From positions 1 to 9,880 of the forward strand of contig DATLMR010000250.1 of NCBI GenBank assembly GCA_035537555.1: a stretch of DNA of 9,880 nt, written 5' to 3'. A model generated the notes under the pieces. The model had not been told where the DNA came from and ran no database searches. It saw nothing but the letters and a program-made list of their open reading frames with translations. The DNA comes from DATLMR01 sp035537555. Its GTDB lineage: Bacteria > Acidobacteriota > Blastocatellia > UBA7656. Below are positions 1-8,100 of the stretch, piece after piece (within the stretch, counting starts at the first letter, position 1; every line of letters begins with the position of its first letter). The translations under genes and the position numbers were made by a program.

Positions 1-1
1 G

Positions 2-1948
2 GTGCTCGCGCTTCTGCTCGCCCATAGCGGGCACGAAGTCATCGAAGCCGAGAATGGCCAGCAAGGGGCCGATCTCGCGCGCGCGCACCATCCCGATCTC
101 ATCCTGATGGACATGAGCCTCCCCGTGATGTCGGGGTGGGACGCGACGCGCCATATCAAATCGGTACCCGAAACCTCCGACATTCCCATAGTCGCCCTCA
201 CGGCACACGCTTTGAGGGGCGACCGAGAGAGAGCATGGGCGGCCGGTTGCGACGGGTTTATCACCAAGCCGATAGACGATGAATTGCTCGAACACACAAT
301 CGAGCAGATCCTGTCCGAACGCAAGTCCGGCGCGGACGATCGGCAAGGCGCCGGGCTTGCCGCCGGTGCCTCGGAACGGGCCAGGAAATCCGCCGAAAAA
401 GTCCTGTCGATTCATAACGAGCACGTACTGATAATCGATGAAAACCACGAGTCATCGACCGCCCTTGCCTCCGAGCTGAAAGCGCAGGGCTTTCGCCCCA
501 GCATCGCCGAAGGGTTCAAGCAGGCGCTCATAATCGTCGAGAGCGAGCCGCCCGATCTGATCATCTGCGACATCGACCTTCCCGAATCGAGCGGGTATGA
601 GATCGTCAAAGATATAAAGCGGAATCCCGATTTGCCCTTTATCCCGGTCGTCCTCGTCGTGGAAGAGAGCGTCGATTGGGAGAAGGGGCTGGAGGTCGGG
701 GCCGACGATTTCATCGCAAAGCCGATAAACATCGGCGAGCTTCTGGTCCGCGTCCGCTCCCTTTCGCGGCTCAGGCGCGCGGTCACGGCGGAAGCGAGCC
801 GCGCAAACGAGCTCGCGAGCGTCCTGACCGAGATGGTGACCGGCTTGATCATAGCCGACGCGGAAGGGGCGATCACCGTCGTCAACGGGCGGGGCCTCGA
901 GATCCTCGGCCTTAATCTCGACGACGTGATAGGCAAGAGCCTGGACGATCTCGTAAGCCTGCTCAGCCTGGCGACCGAAGAGTGCGAGCCGCTAGAGCCG
1001 TCGAACTTCCCGCTCAGCCGCGCGCTGAGACTGAATGAGACCCTGCACAAGCAGCTCCTCTGCGTGACCCGCCGCGACGGCGCGACCTTCATGCTGAGGT
1101 TCAATGCCTCGCCCATCTATAGCGAAAAGGGCCAGAAACTCGGAGCCGTGGGCGCATTCGAAGACGTGACCGAAGAAGTGCGCGCCCGCCAGCAGCTCAA
1201 CGACCGGAAGCGCGACCTCGAAGAGATCAATGCCCGGCTCCGCGCCCACGACCGGCTCAAATCCCGCTTCATCTCGAACATCGCGCGCGAGGTCCGCACG
1301 CCCCTTGACGCCATAACCGCCCTGGCCGCTTCGCTCGACCGGTCGAGAAACCTCGTCCCGGATGAGGTGGGAGAGACCATCCGGAGGATCACGGCCAACG
1401 TCCAGTTCCTGAACTCGAGGATGGACGATCTGCTCAATTATTCGCGTATCATCGAGGGCAAGGAGCAGGTCGTGCCCGTTCCCTTCTCTCCCCAAGACCT
1501 CGTCACGGAAGTCGTCGAAAGCTTCTCGCCCCGGGCCGCCGAGCGCGGGCTTAATCTCGAGTTGAAGCTGCACCCGGGCTTGCCTCGCCAGGTCACGAAC
1601 GACCTGAACAAGTGCAGGCAGGTTTTGACCAATATATTGGGGAACTCGATCAAGTACACGGAAAAGGGGGGCGTGACCGTTGAGGCGTGCCCCCGGCGGC
1701 ACGGGGAGAGCTGGTCCGTCGAGGTGAGAGACACGGGCATCGGAATCCCGGCCGGCGAGCTGGCGCAGATCTTCGACGAGTTCCGCCATATCGACGATGG
1801 TCCCGAACTCGGGCTTCCGATAAGCAAGCGGCTTATAGAGTTGATGGGAGGGAGAATCGAAGTCGAGAGCGAAATCGGGAAGGGCACCTGCTTCTACCTG
1901 ACGTGGCCGGTGGAGGCTCCGTCCACTCGCGGCAACGAGGCCGCCTGA
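2..1948 (+). CDS. Hybrid response regulator / histidine (pseudo)kinase, REC-REC-PAS-DHp-HATPase, 5' end cut off
   Basis: A cytoplasmic two-component signalling protein; no membrane segment is visible in the 648 residues present. Residue numbers count from the first visible codon. REC1 (about 1-105) begins inside the domain: the first strand and acidic pocket are missing, so the GTG at position 2 is not the real start and the gene begins left of the window. REC1 keeps phospho-acceptor D37, switch T67 and K89. REC2 (about 141-257) keeps D146/E147, D190 and K240 but has V220 where Thr/Ser is expected. A PAS domain follows (about 265-385), then a helical linker rich in charged residues, a DHp domain (about 416-485) and a HATPase_c domain (about 530-640) with N-box N544/N548, DTGIGIP at D577 and F-box IFDEF at 590-594. 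The H-box reads AREVRTP, with Arg429 in the His position, and the ATP lid is about seven residues short, ending in GPELGL rather than GxGLGL. Family membership is certain. Kinase activity is doubtful, and neither the signal nor the output is known. Confidence 0.93.
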   Translation: MLALLLAHSGHEVIEAENGQQGADLARAHHPDLILMDMSLPVMSGWDATRHIKSVPETSDIPIVALTAHALRGDRERAWAAGCDGFITKPIDDELLEHTIEQILSERKSGADDRQGAGLAAGASERARKSAEKVLSIHNEHVLIIDENHESSTALASELKAQGFRPSIAEGFKQALIIVESEPPDLIICDIDLPESSGYEIVKDIKRNPDLPFIPVVLVVEESVDWEKGLEVGADDFIAKPINIGELLVRVRSLSRLRRAVTAEASRANELASVLTEMVTGLIIADAEGAITVVNGRGLEILGLNLDDVIGKSLDDLVSLLSLATEECEPLEPSNFPLSRALRLNETLHKQLLCVTRRDGATFMLRFNASPIYSEKGQKLGAVGAFEDVTEEVRARQQLNDRKRDLEEINARLRAHDRLKSRFISNIAREVRTPLDAITALAASLDRSRNLVPDEVGETIRRITANVQFLNSRMDDLLNYSRIIEGKEQVVPVPFSPQDLVTEVVESFSPRAAERGLNLELKLHPGLPRQVTNDLNKCRQVLTNILGNSIKYTEKGGVTVEACPRRHGESWSVEVRDTGIGIPAGELAQIFDEFRHIDDGPELGLPISKRLIELMGGRIEVESEIGKGTCFYLTWPVEAPSTRGNEAA

Positions 1949-1978
1949 CGGCATAATAATACGGGCGGGGGCCGGAGC

Positions 1979-2007
1979 CGCGCCGCGAGAAATTTCCCTT
2001 CGGCGCG
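1979..2007 (+). other. GC-rich hairpin 1 downstream of the kinase gene
   Basis: A perfect 7-bp inverted repeat, CGCGCCG (1979-1985) and CGGCGCG (2001-2007), with a 15-nt AT-richer loop. No T-run follows, so it is not a standard intrinsic terminator by itself. It lies 30 bp after the kinase stop codon and only 3 bp before a second hairpin. It could protect the 3' end of the kinase mRNA or form part of a structured leader for the next gene. In a GC-rich genome a 7-bp repeat may also be chance. Confidence 0.35.
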
Positions 2008-2010
2008 AAT

Positions 2011-2052
2011 GGGGGCCGTGACTACCGGGAACTCCGCCTCGGCCCCCCTTTT
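2011..2052 (+). terminator. Candidate intrinsic terminator or leader hairpin (hairpin 2)
   Basis: A perfect 8-bp inverted repeat, GGGGGCCG (2011-2018) and CGGCCCCC (2040-2047), followed by C and then TTTT (2049-2052). This looks like a rho-independent terminator for the kinase gene, although the 21-nt loop is long and the T-run is short. The ATG of the next gene is only 20 bp further on, too little room for an independent promoter. Either transcription reads through, or a promoter further upstream makes this hairpin part of that gene's 5' leader. Confidence 0.42.
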
Positions 2053-2072
2053 GAAATTACGGGTACACGATT

Positions 2073-2357
2073 ATGATCTGCCACAATTGCAAAACGGAAA
2101 TAAAGATCGAAGGATACATCTCCAGGACAGACTCTTGCGAGAAGTGCGGGGAGGACGTTCACAGCTGTCTCAATTGCTTGAACTACGACCCGGCCGCGCA
2201 TAATAAGTGCCGCGAGCCTCAGGCCGAATGGGTTTCGGAGAGAGAAAAAGCGAATTTTTGCGACCTCTTCGCTCCCAACAAGCAAGCGGGCGGCACGGCA
2301 CCCGGCAAGCCCGCGACAGATTCGCGGAACGCTTTCGACAGCCTCTTCAAAAAGTGA
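2073..2357 (+). CDS. Small cysteine-rich zinc-ribbon protein of unknown function
   Basis: A 94-residue, probably cytoplasmic protein without signal peptide or membrane segment. Eight cysteines are arranged as C3-x2-C6, C22-x2-C25, C32-x2-C35, C46 and C63, which suggests two tetracysteine metal sites, most likely zinc. The core has a characteristic run: a CLNC knuckle at 32-35, NYDP at 37-40, HNKCREPQAEW at 43-53 and EKANFCDLF at 58-66. A low-complexity Gly/Ala/Pro linker (about 69-82) then leads to a short C-terminal tail, FDSLFKK. From memory the central CREPQAEW...ANFC block is conserved in small proteins of deltaproteobacteria-like genomes, with no function I can name. The ATG at 2073 places the first CxxC at residue 3. 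The ribosome-binding site is weak (ACGGG at 2059-2063). The gene follows two hairpins and ends 47 bp before the convergent ClC gene. Being a real gene is well supported; nucleic-acid or protein binding would be a guess. Confidence 0.85.
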   Translation: MICHNCKTEIKIEGYISRTDSCEKCGEDVHSCLNCLNYDPAAHNKCREPQAEWVSEREKANFCDLFAPNKQAGGTAPGKPATDSRNAFDSLFKK

Positions 2358-2404
2358 CCGGTCGAGCCCGGTATCTGGACTGAGGGGGCGCGCTTCTCTA
2401 CAGC

Positions 2405-4213
2405 TCAGGGCAAGTTGGCGGGCCGGATCGTGTCGTCCGGGCCGAGGGAATACTGAGTAGAGGCGAGCCGGGCCTGCGCGCGCGCGATATCTCGCAGGGT
2501 GATTATCCCGAGCAGGTGACCGTCGTTGGCGCGCGAGACCACCGGCAGTTGCGACAGCTCCCTCTGGGCCAGCTTCAATACCACGGTGTCGAGCGTCTGG
2601 TCGGGGTGCGAGTGAACGATCTTCCTCGTCATCACCTCTCCGATCATCTCAAGGCGCCTGCCTTCCGCTTCGAGCCTGCGCAGGTCTCCCGTCGTAATCA
2701 GGCCGACCATCTGGCCGTCCTTCAAGACCGGGTATCCGTTATATTGGAGGCGGCCCACCAGCTCGAGGCTTTCGGCCACGCTGATGTCTTCGGGGAGAGT
2801 GACGACGTCCCTCGTCATCACGGAGGCGGCGGTGATGCGCGAGAGCGCGTCGGTCTTCGGGCCATGCGGGAGCTGGATGCCGTCCTGGAAGAGGAAGGCC
2901 TCGTAGATCGATAACTGTGAGATCCTGGACGCGACCGTATACGCGATGGCGTTCGCGATCATAAGAGGCAGGATGATCTCGTAATTGTAAGTCATCTCGA
3001 AGATCAGGAGGATAGAGGTGATCGGCACGCGAATGACGGCGGCGAACATCGCGCCCATGCCTACGAGGGCGAATGCCCCTCTCGCGATCTCGGCCGCCGG
3101 GTCTATGTAAACGAGCAGGTGCCACGTCGCCGCTCCGAGCATGCATCCGACGAACATCGAAGGCCCGAGCACGCCTCCCGACATCCCCGACCCATAACTT
3201 ATAGAGGAAGTCAGGACCTTTGCCAGCATAAGGAAGAGCACCGCGGACAGGACGAGCTGGTCCTGTCCCCGTAGTACCTTTCCCAGGAAATCGTAACCGA
3301 TCCCGAGAGAGAAGGGCTGCCACAACCCGATCGAGCCGATGATCAACCCTCCGATGGCGGGCTTCGCCCACGAAGGCACCGTGACGCGGTCGCGAAAGAC
3401 CATGCGAAGCCAGAGAATCAAACGGGTGAAGACGACGCCCACAACTCCGGCGGCGATCCCGAGCATGCCGTAAGCGAGCAGCTCCTTCGGATGGTTGAGC
3501 GCGTATATGTTCGCGCCGGTGAATAGCGGGTGCGCGCCGAGGAGCCAGCGCTCGATGGTGGAGGCGATGACCGCGGCTATGACTATCGAGGCGGCCAGTT
3601 TCTGATTCAGGTCTCCGATGATCTCTTCGAGGGCGAAGGTGACGGCGGCGATCGGAGTATTGAATGCCGCCGCGATGGCGGCGGCCGCGCCTACCGGGAG
3701 CTGGTTCATTTGCTTGCGCCGGGGTATTGAAAAAGCGCGGGCGATCAGGTTCGAGAGGGCGGCGCAAATCTGGACCGTCGGCCCTTCACGCCCCAGGCTC
3801 GCCCCCGAACCGACGCACAGGGCGGAGATCACGGCCTTACCCGCCGCCACACGTATCGGCACGTAGCCGTAGTCCATCGTGTAGGCGATCTTTACCTGCG
3901 GGATCCCGCTCCCGCGCGCTTCGGGCGCGAAGAAGTGAATCAGCAACCCGGCTGCGAGTCCGCCCCCGGTCGGAATTACGAGCATCCAGAGCAGTCTGGA
4001 CGGGCCGGTCATCGAGATTGCCCTGTTGATGAGGTTGGCCGAGAGGAAGTTGATTAGCTGGTGATAAGCCACCGCCACAAGGCCGCAGGCGACGGCGATA
4101 GTAAGGGTAAGGACGAAATACTTCTGATTTTCGGGTAGGCGGATACGCTGGAAAATGCGCGTGGCGACAATTTCAAAGCGGTTCCATCTTCCAAGAGTTT
4201 CTGCTGTCTGCAC
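2405..4213 (-). CDS. ClC-family chloride channel / Cl-/H+ antiporter with C-terminal CBS pair
   Basis: A 602-residue inner-membrane protein of the ClC (EriC-like) family, moving chloride and probably exchanging it for protons. Several hydrophobic membrane segments span about 32-440. ClC signatures are present in order: GSGIP at 101-105 with Ser102, the residue that binds the central chloride; GREGP at 141-145 with gating glutamate E143; AFNTPIAAVTFALEE with E197 at the position of the internal proton glutamate of E. coli ClC-ec1; GSGMSGGVLGP at 341-351 in place of the GxFxP motif; and Tyr437 in SIYEA, matching the inner-gate Tyr. Both glutamates favour an antiporter over a channel, by family knowledge. 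Two CBS domains (about 463-515 and 525-582) form a cytoplasmic module that often binds adenine nucleotides. The start is GTG, chosen because AGGGA lies just upstream and the N-terminus precedes the first helix. It begins 19 bp after the BON gene stop, so the two are probably co-transcribed. Confidence 0.95.
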   Translation of the reverse strand: MQTAETLGRWNRFEIVATRIFQRIRLPENQKYFVLTLTIAVACGLVAVAYHQLINFLSANLINRAISMTGPSRLLWMLVIPTGGGLAAGLLIHFFAPEARGSGIPQVKIAYTMDYGYVPIRVAAGKAVISALCVGSGASLGREGPTVQICAALSNLIARAFSIPRRKQMNQLPVGAAAAIAAAFNTPIAAVTFALEEIIGDLNQKLAASIVIAAVIASTIERWLLGAHPLFTGANIYALNHPKELLAYGMLGIAAGVVGVVFTRLILWLRMVFRDRVTVPSWAKPAIGGLIIGSIGLWQPFSLGIGYDFLGKVLRGQDQLVLSAVLFLMLAKVLTSSISYGSGMSGGVLGPSMFVGCMLGAATWHLLVYIDPAAEIARGAFALVGMGAMFAAVIRVPITSILLIFEMTYNYEIILPLMIANAIAYTVASRISQLSIYEAFLFQDGIQLPHGPKTDALSRITAASVMTRDVVTLPEDISVAESLELVGRLQYNGYPVLKDGQMVGLITTGDLRRLEAEGRRLEMIGEVMTRKIVHSHPDQTLDTVVLKLAQRELSQLPVVSRANDGHLLGIITLRDIARAQARLASTQYSLGPDDTIRPANLP

Positions 4214-4232
4214 CGATTCCCTAAGACCAGAC

Positions 4233-5069
4233 TCATCGAGGCTTGGCAGCCGCGGCTACCTGCAGCTCGTTTACTACCTTCTTTACTCCGGGGGTGCCTT
4301 GCGCGACACGCTCCGCGAGCAGTTGTTCAGCGCGAGATCGAACCTTTCCTGATAAAGTGACATTGCCTTGATCAGCCTTAACGGTCAACATCAGAGTGTC
4401 AAAAGCGCCCGTCCTGTACAACTCGAATTCTACCTGCTTCGCCAGCTGGGCATTCACCTCTTCAGGGGGCGTGACCGCGGCCGTGGGCTCGGGAGCGGCA
4501 TCCGGGTTTGCCACGGAGAGGTTGTTCGTGACGGCCGCGACCCCGTCTACCGCCCTCGCCGCCTGTTCGGCGCCGTTGCTCTGGGCTTTCGTGTCGACGC
4601 CGCCGGAAAGCGTCACCTTGCGGTCCTGAACCACGATCTCGATGTTTTTCCCGCTGAGCTCCGGGCTGCGGGCGAACGCTTCGAGTATGGATGTCCGAAT
4701 CTCCAGATCGTCGATCCTCGAATTCTCAATCGACGGCTGCGCTCCCGGATTCACCTCGATGTTATTGCTCACCTCTTTGACGCCCGCCGTATCGCGCGCG
4801 ATCTCGGACGCGAGTGACTTGACCGCGTCGGAGCCGACCTGCCCGCTTAACGCGACGACTCCACCATTCGTCTCGACTTTAATGTCGTATCCGGAGAGGC
4901 GTTTCGAGAGTCCGAAGGCCGTCTTCACCTTGGCCGTAATGGCCGTATCCGCGGACGAGGTAAATAGCGAGCCTGACCATTGAGGCCGGGTAAAGCCGTT
5001 GCGGTAAACGTAATAACCGCCGCCGGCCACGAGCAGCAGAAGGATGATCACGGTCAGAGTTTTTGCCAT
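4233..5069 (-). CDS. Membrane-anchored protein with three BON domains
   Basis: A 278-residue protein with an N-terminal hydrophobic segment (about 5-22), either a signal anchor or an uncleaved signal peptide, so the rest probably lies in the periplasm. Three BON repeats follow, each with the beta-strand core V-x-L-x-G-x-V and a closing V..V.N.L/I: BON1 about 40-107, BON2 about 119-187 and BON3 about 206-272. A Pro/Ala/Glu linker (about 188-203) separates the last two. BON domains occur in envelope-stress proteins such as OsmY and are thought to bind phospholipid or other envelope components. No catalytic residues are apparent and there is no LysM domain. The ATG has GAGG about 10 nt upstream. 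The gene precedes the ClC gene by 19 bp, with a likely promoter of its own 35 bp upstream. The pairing suggests an envelope or osmotic-stress role, which is inference. Confidence 0.9.
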   Translation of the reverse strand: MAKTLTVIILLLLVAGGGYYVYRNGFTRPQWSGSLFTSSADTAITAKVKTAFGLSKRLSGYDIKVETNGGVVALSGQVGSDAVKSLASEIARDTAGVKEVSNNIEVNPGAQPSIENSRIDDLEIRTSILEAFARSPELSGKNIEIVVQDRKVTLSGGVDTKAQSNGAEQAARAVDGVAAVTNNLSVANPDAAPEPTAAVTPPEEVNAQLAKQVEFELYRTGAFDTLMLTVKADQGNVTLSGKVRSRAEQLLAERVAQGTPGVKKVVNELQVAAAAKPR

Positions 5070-5103
5070 AGGAGTTTGGCCTCAAGCCTGTGAAACCATT
5101 TGC

Positions 5104-5112
5104 ATAATAACA
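5104..5112 (-). promoter_or_regulatory. Candidate extended -10 promoter for the BON-ClC operon
   Basis: On the minus strand TG-T-TATTAT (5112 to 5104) matches an extended sigma70 -10 element, with the hexamer 5 of 6 to TATAAT. The -35 region is poor: the best is TTATGG at 18 bp spacing, as is common for extended -10 promoters. Transcription would start near 5097, giving a leader of about 28 nt that contains the GAGG ribosome-binding site. It lies in the 122-bp gap after the AddB-like gene, where I see no good terminator, so read-through from upstream is also possible. Confidence 0.4.
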
Positions 5113-5191
5113 TATCATCTCATCCTGCCATAACCGCTCGCGGATTGTTTGAGCCCTGCGCCGAGCGCCCGTCGGGGTCCGGAATTAATGC

Positions 5192-8100
5192 TCAATTCCC
5201 GTCCGAGCCGATGGACTGGACCCTGCACATCAACCGAAAACCGCATCCCGGAGCGCAGGTTCTATTGTTGGGCCTGATCGGATATTCTCCAGCCCGCGCG
5301 CCCGAAGCGTACTCCCTGATGCGCTGCTCCGCGTGGTCTGTTATCGCCTTCAGAGAGAGGCGCTCGTCCCCGCCCGGGAATTCGGAACCCTTCCTGCGGC
5401 TGTTTATGTGCAGGTAATAGGCCGATCTCACTTCTCTGCCCGGCGTTACGGCGCGTGATACGGCGAGCATATAGATGGGAAGCTGAAGGTCTCGCCCATT
5501 CAGGGCGTCGTCGTAATGGACCGGGGTGCGCCTCGTTTTATAATCGATCACGACGCAGCCTTCCGCCGATTCGTCGATCCGGTCGATTGTCCCGCATACC
5601 CTGACCTCGTCATCGCCATCCTCGATGACGAGCGGAGGGGTTCCCTCCAGGCCGAAGCTCACTTCGAATGCCGAGGGGCGCGCCGGTTCCGATTCACGCC
5701 ATCTCTCTTCAGCCTGAATCAGCCTCGCGACCTGTCGCTTCATGAAATCCTTCTCGAATTCCAGGAAGGGCGAGCTGCGGATCGTCCCTTCCTCAAGCAT
5801 CCGACCTATGACCTCTTCGGTAATCTTCCCGGCGATCTCCTCGTATTCATCGACTACGCGCGCATCAAGATTCTCTTCCCGCGCGCCGCCTTCGGAGTAG
5901 TATCTTTCGAGAATCTTATGGTACGCGCTTCCGAGCCTGTTTGAGACGAACCCTTCCACCGGCTCGTTCACCGGAGCGAGCCTCAAGAGGTGGCCCGCAA
6001 AGAACCTGAAGGGGCAGACGCCGTAATCGTTTATTTGTGTGGCGCTCCATAGATGATTCTTCCCGAGCTTACTCGCCAGGAGGGCTTTCAAAGAAGGGTC
6101 GGAGATGAGCCCTCTGTGAGCCGGGCTCCCTCGAAACAGGATTCGGTCGGCTTCTCTCGCCGCGCCACGCAGCGCCGCATTCCAGGCGGGCAGGCTCCTG
6201 CTCAGAACGTCGTGCGCGGTCGCGCGCTGGCTCAACTGAGCCGCGCCACGCAGCGACCGCGCGCACATGAGGGCCAGCTCGTCGAGCGAGGCTGCTTCAG
6301 CCGGATTCCGTTCACCGGCATCCTTGTGAGAATGGTTGATCCGGTATTCTCGAACCGGCCCGGCGCTTATCATCTCGTCGATCAGGTAAGACCTGAGCAG
6401 CTCTCCTCCGCTTGAGTCAGTCCTTGGGGATGACAGGTAGAGCCGCTCTCCGCATCGGGAGATTACTTTGTAGAATTGCAAAAGGTCCGCCCCCGCGTCG
6501 CTCGTCGATTCGGTCAGGTCGATTCCGGAGTCGCGCAGCTCGGCCCTCTCATTCCTCGTGTAAGGAGCGGTCTCCGAAGACTTCGCGGGGAACTCACCTT
6601 CCACGAGGCCGAGCACGAAGATCGCGCGATAAGATCGCGGGTGAAGATTGTGCGCTTCCTGCGCGACGACGGCCGGGCCCCGGACATGTGGGCGCTCGAA
6701 CGTGCACGCGTTGAATGCGCGTTCGAGCTCCGAATAGAACTGCGGCCATGACAGTTCAGCGTTCGGAGCCCTGTCCGAATCCCCTGCCCCCGCGTAATCG
6801 GACGCGTCTCGTGAAACGTCGGTCAGCGCGGCTTCAAAAGCCTTCAATGCTCCCAGGTCTCTTTCCGCAAACGGGGAGCCTGCCGCCCGTTCTCTCACTT
6901 TCAGAATTTCTAGAAGCCTGCGGGCGAACGCCGCCATTTCGCTTCTCTGGCCGGTCCCGGGTGGAGTGACTATGTAGAAAAACTTTTCAAGCGCGAGGGC
7001 GGCGCTCCGGTACCGGCCCATGCGCTTCTCGTCCGGCTCGTCGCGGTTCCCCGAAACGTCCGCCTCCGCCGTGCGCGCTTTGCTTCCGGTTGAGGCGGAA
7101 AAGAGCGCGCTCATCCACAGATCATGTCCCCGCGTCACATTTTGATCGAGCGAGATGGCATCGAGAAGCTCCACGCGCGAGGCGTCGAGGCCGACGTGGG
7201 TAAGGTCGAAATATGGCGAGCGCAGCAGATCGACAACCGAGCGGCGAGGGAATCCCCGCGAGCTCAGATCGAGCAGCCTCATTATTGAAACTCCGAGCTG
7301 ATTGCCGGACAGGGCTTGCGCCGAATCGATCTTCAAGGGAATGGCGCACTCATTGAAGGTTCTTTCGAGGACGTGCGAGTAGGCCGGGAGCGATCTGCAC
7401 ACGAGGGCGATTTCGTCCAGCGCCACGCCATGATTCAACACGAGCTTCTTGATTTCCCGCGCCACTGCGCGCACCTCGCAGGCCCGGTCGGCCGCCGATA
7501 GAATCGAAACCTCGGACGCGGTAAGCCTTCCGTCTTTTCCGTTCTCCGGCAGTTTTTCTTCGGAGCCGCCTTCCGGCCCGTCCCGCATGAACCCGGCGGC
7601 CGCAAGCTGAAGGGCGCTCCCGGGTCTCGAAGAGAACCGTATCAGGTTGACTCCAGCCGTTCGAAACCTCTCTCTTGTCGGCTCCTGCCAGAGATGGACG
7701 GAACGGCCCTCCTCATACGTAAGCGTCGCGCTCGCCTCCGTGCCGTGCGCCGCGAGGAGCGAGAGGAGCCTGACCTGCACGGGAGAGTAGAAATCGAAAT
7801 CGTCGGCCGCGATCATGGAATAAGACCGCGCAATTTTCTCTCTCGCCTCTCTGCTCACCAGCTTCCCAGCAGCCGTCCTTCCTTCAAGCAACCGAACGGC
7901 GGCGAGCCCCGCGCCCTCCGGATCGATCAGGCCCGAAGATGAGAGGGCCTGCCGGTAATGGGTGAAGACCAGGGCGAGGTCCCGATCCTTCGCGGACCGG
8001 GTCAGGGCGGCGGCCGAGAACTCTTCCGGCCCGGTCCCGGCTCGCCATAGTTCGTCGATGAGTCGCGAGATCGCGGACGCGACGCCCGGGCAGTCCGCCG

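Noticed and set aside
2..4. GTG at position 2 as the start codon of the kinase fusion
   Set aside because: The reading begins in the middle of a receiver domain, without its first strand and acidic pocket. The gene must continue to the left.
82..97. Run of alternating CG/GC in the first receiver domain
   Set aside because: It is short, encodes the residues DLARAHH in frame, and fits the codon bias of the gene.
992..1954. A 320-codon open frame on the minus strand opposite the kinase gene
   Set aside because: It lies entirely antisense to a well-recognised domain protein, its translation shows no family features, and long antisense frames are expected in GC-rich coding DNA.
2357..2372. Small hairpin (ACCGG / CCGGT) in the convergent gap as a terminator
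   Set aside because: The stem is only 5 bp and no T-run follows on either strand.
2739..3767. A 342-codon open frame within the ClC gene on the same strand
   Set aside because: It is an alternative frame of a strongly matched transporter. Its translation is rich in Arg, Pro and His, as is typical of shifted GC-rich frames.
4054..4236. A 60-codon minus-strand frame overlapping the BON gene stop by ATGA
   Set aside because: It looks like a translationally coupled gene, but it is a shifted frame over the ClC N-terminus and shows no recognisable feature.
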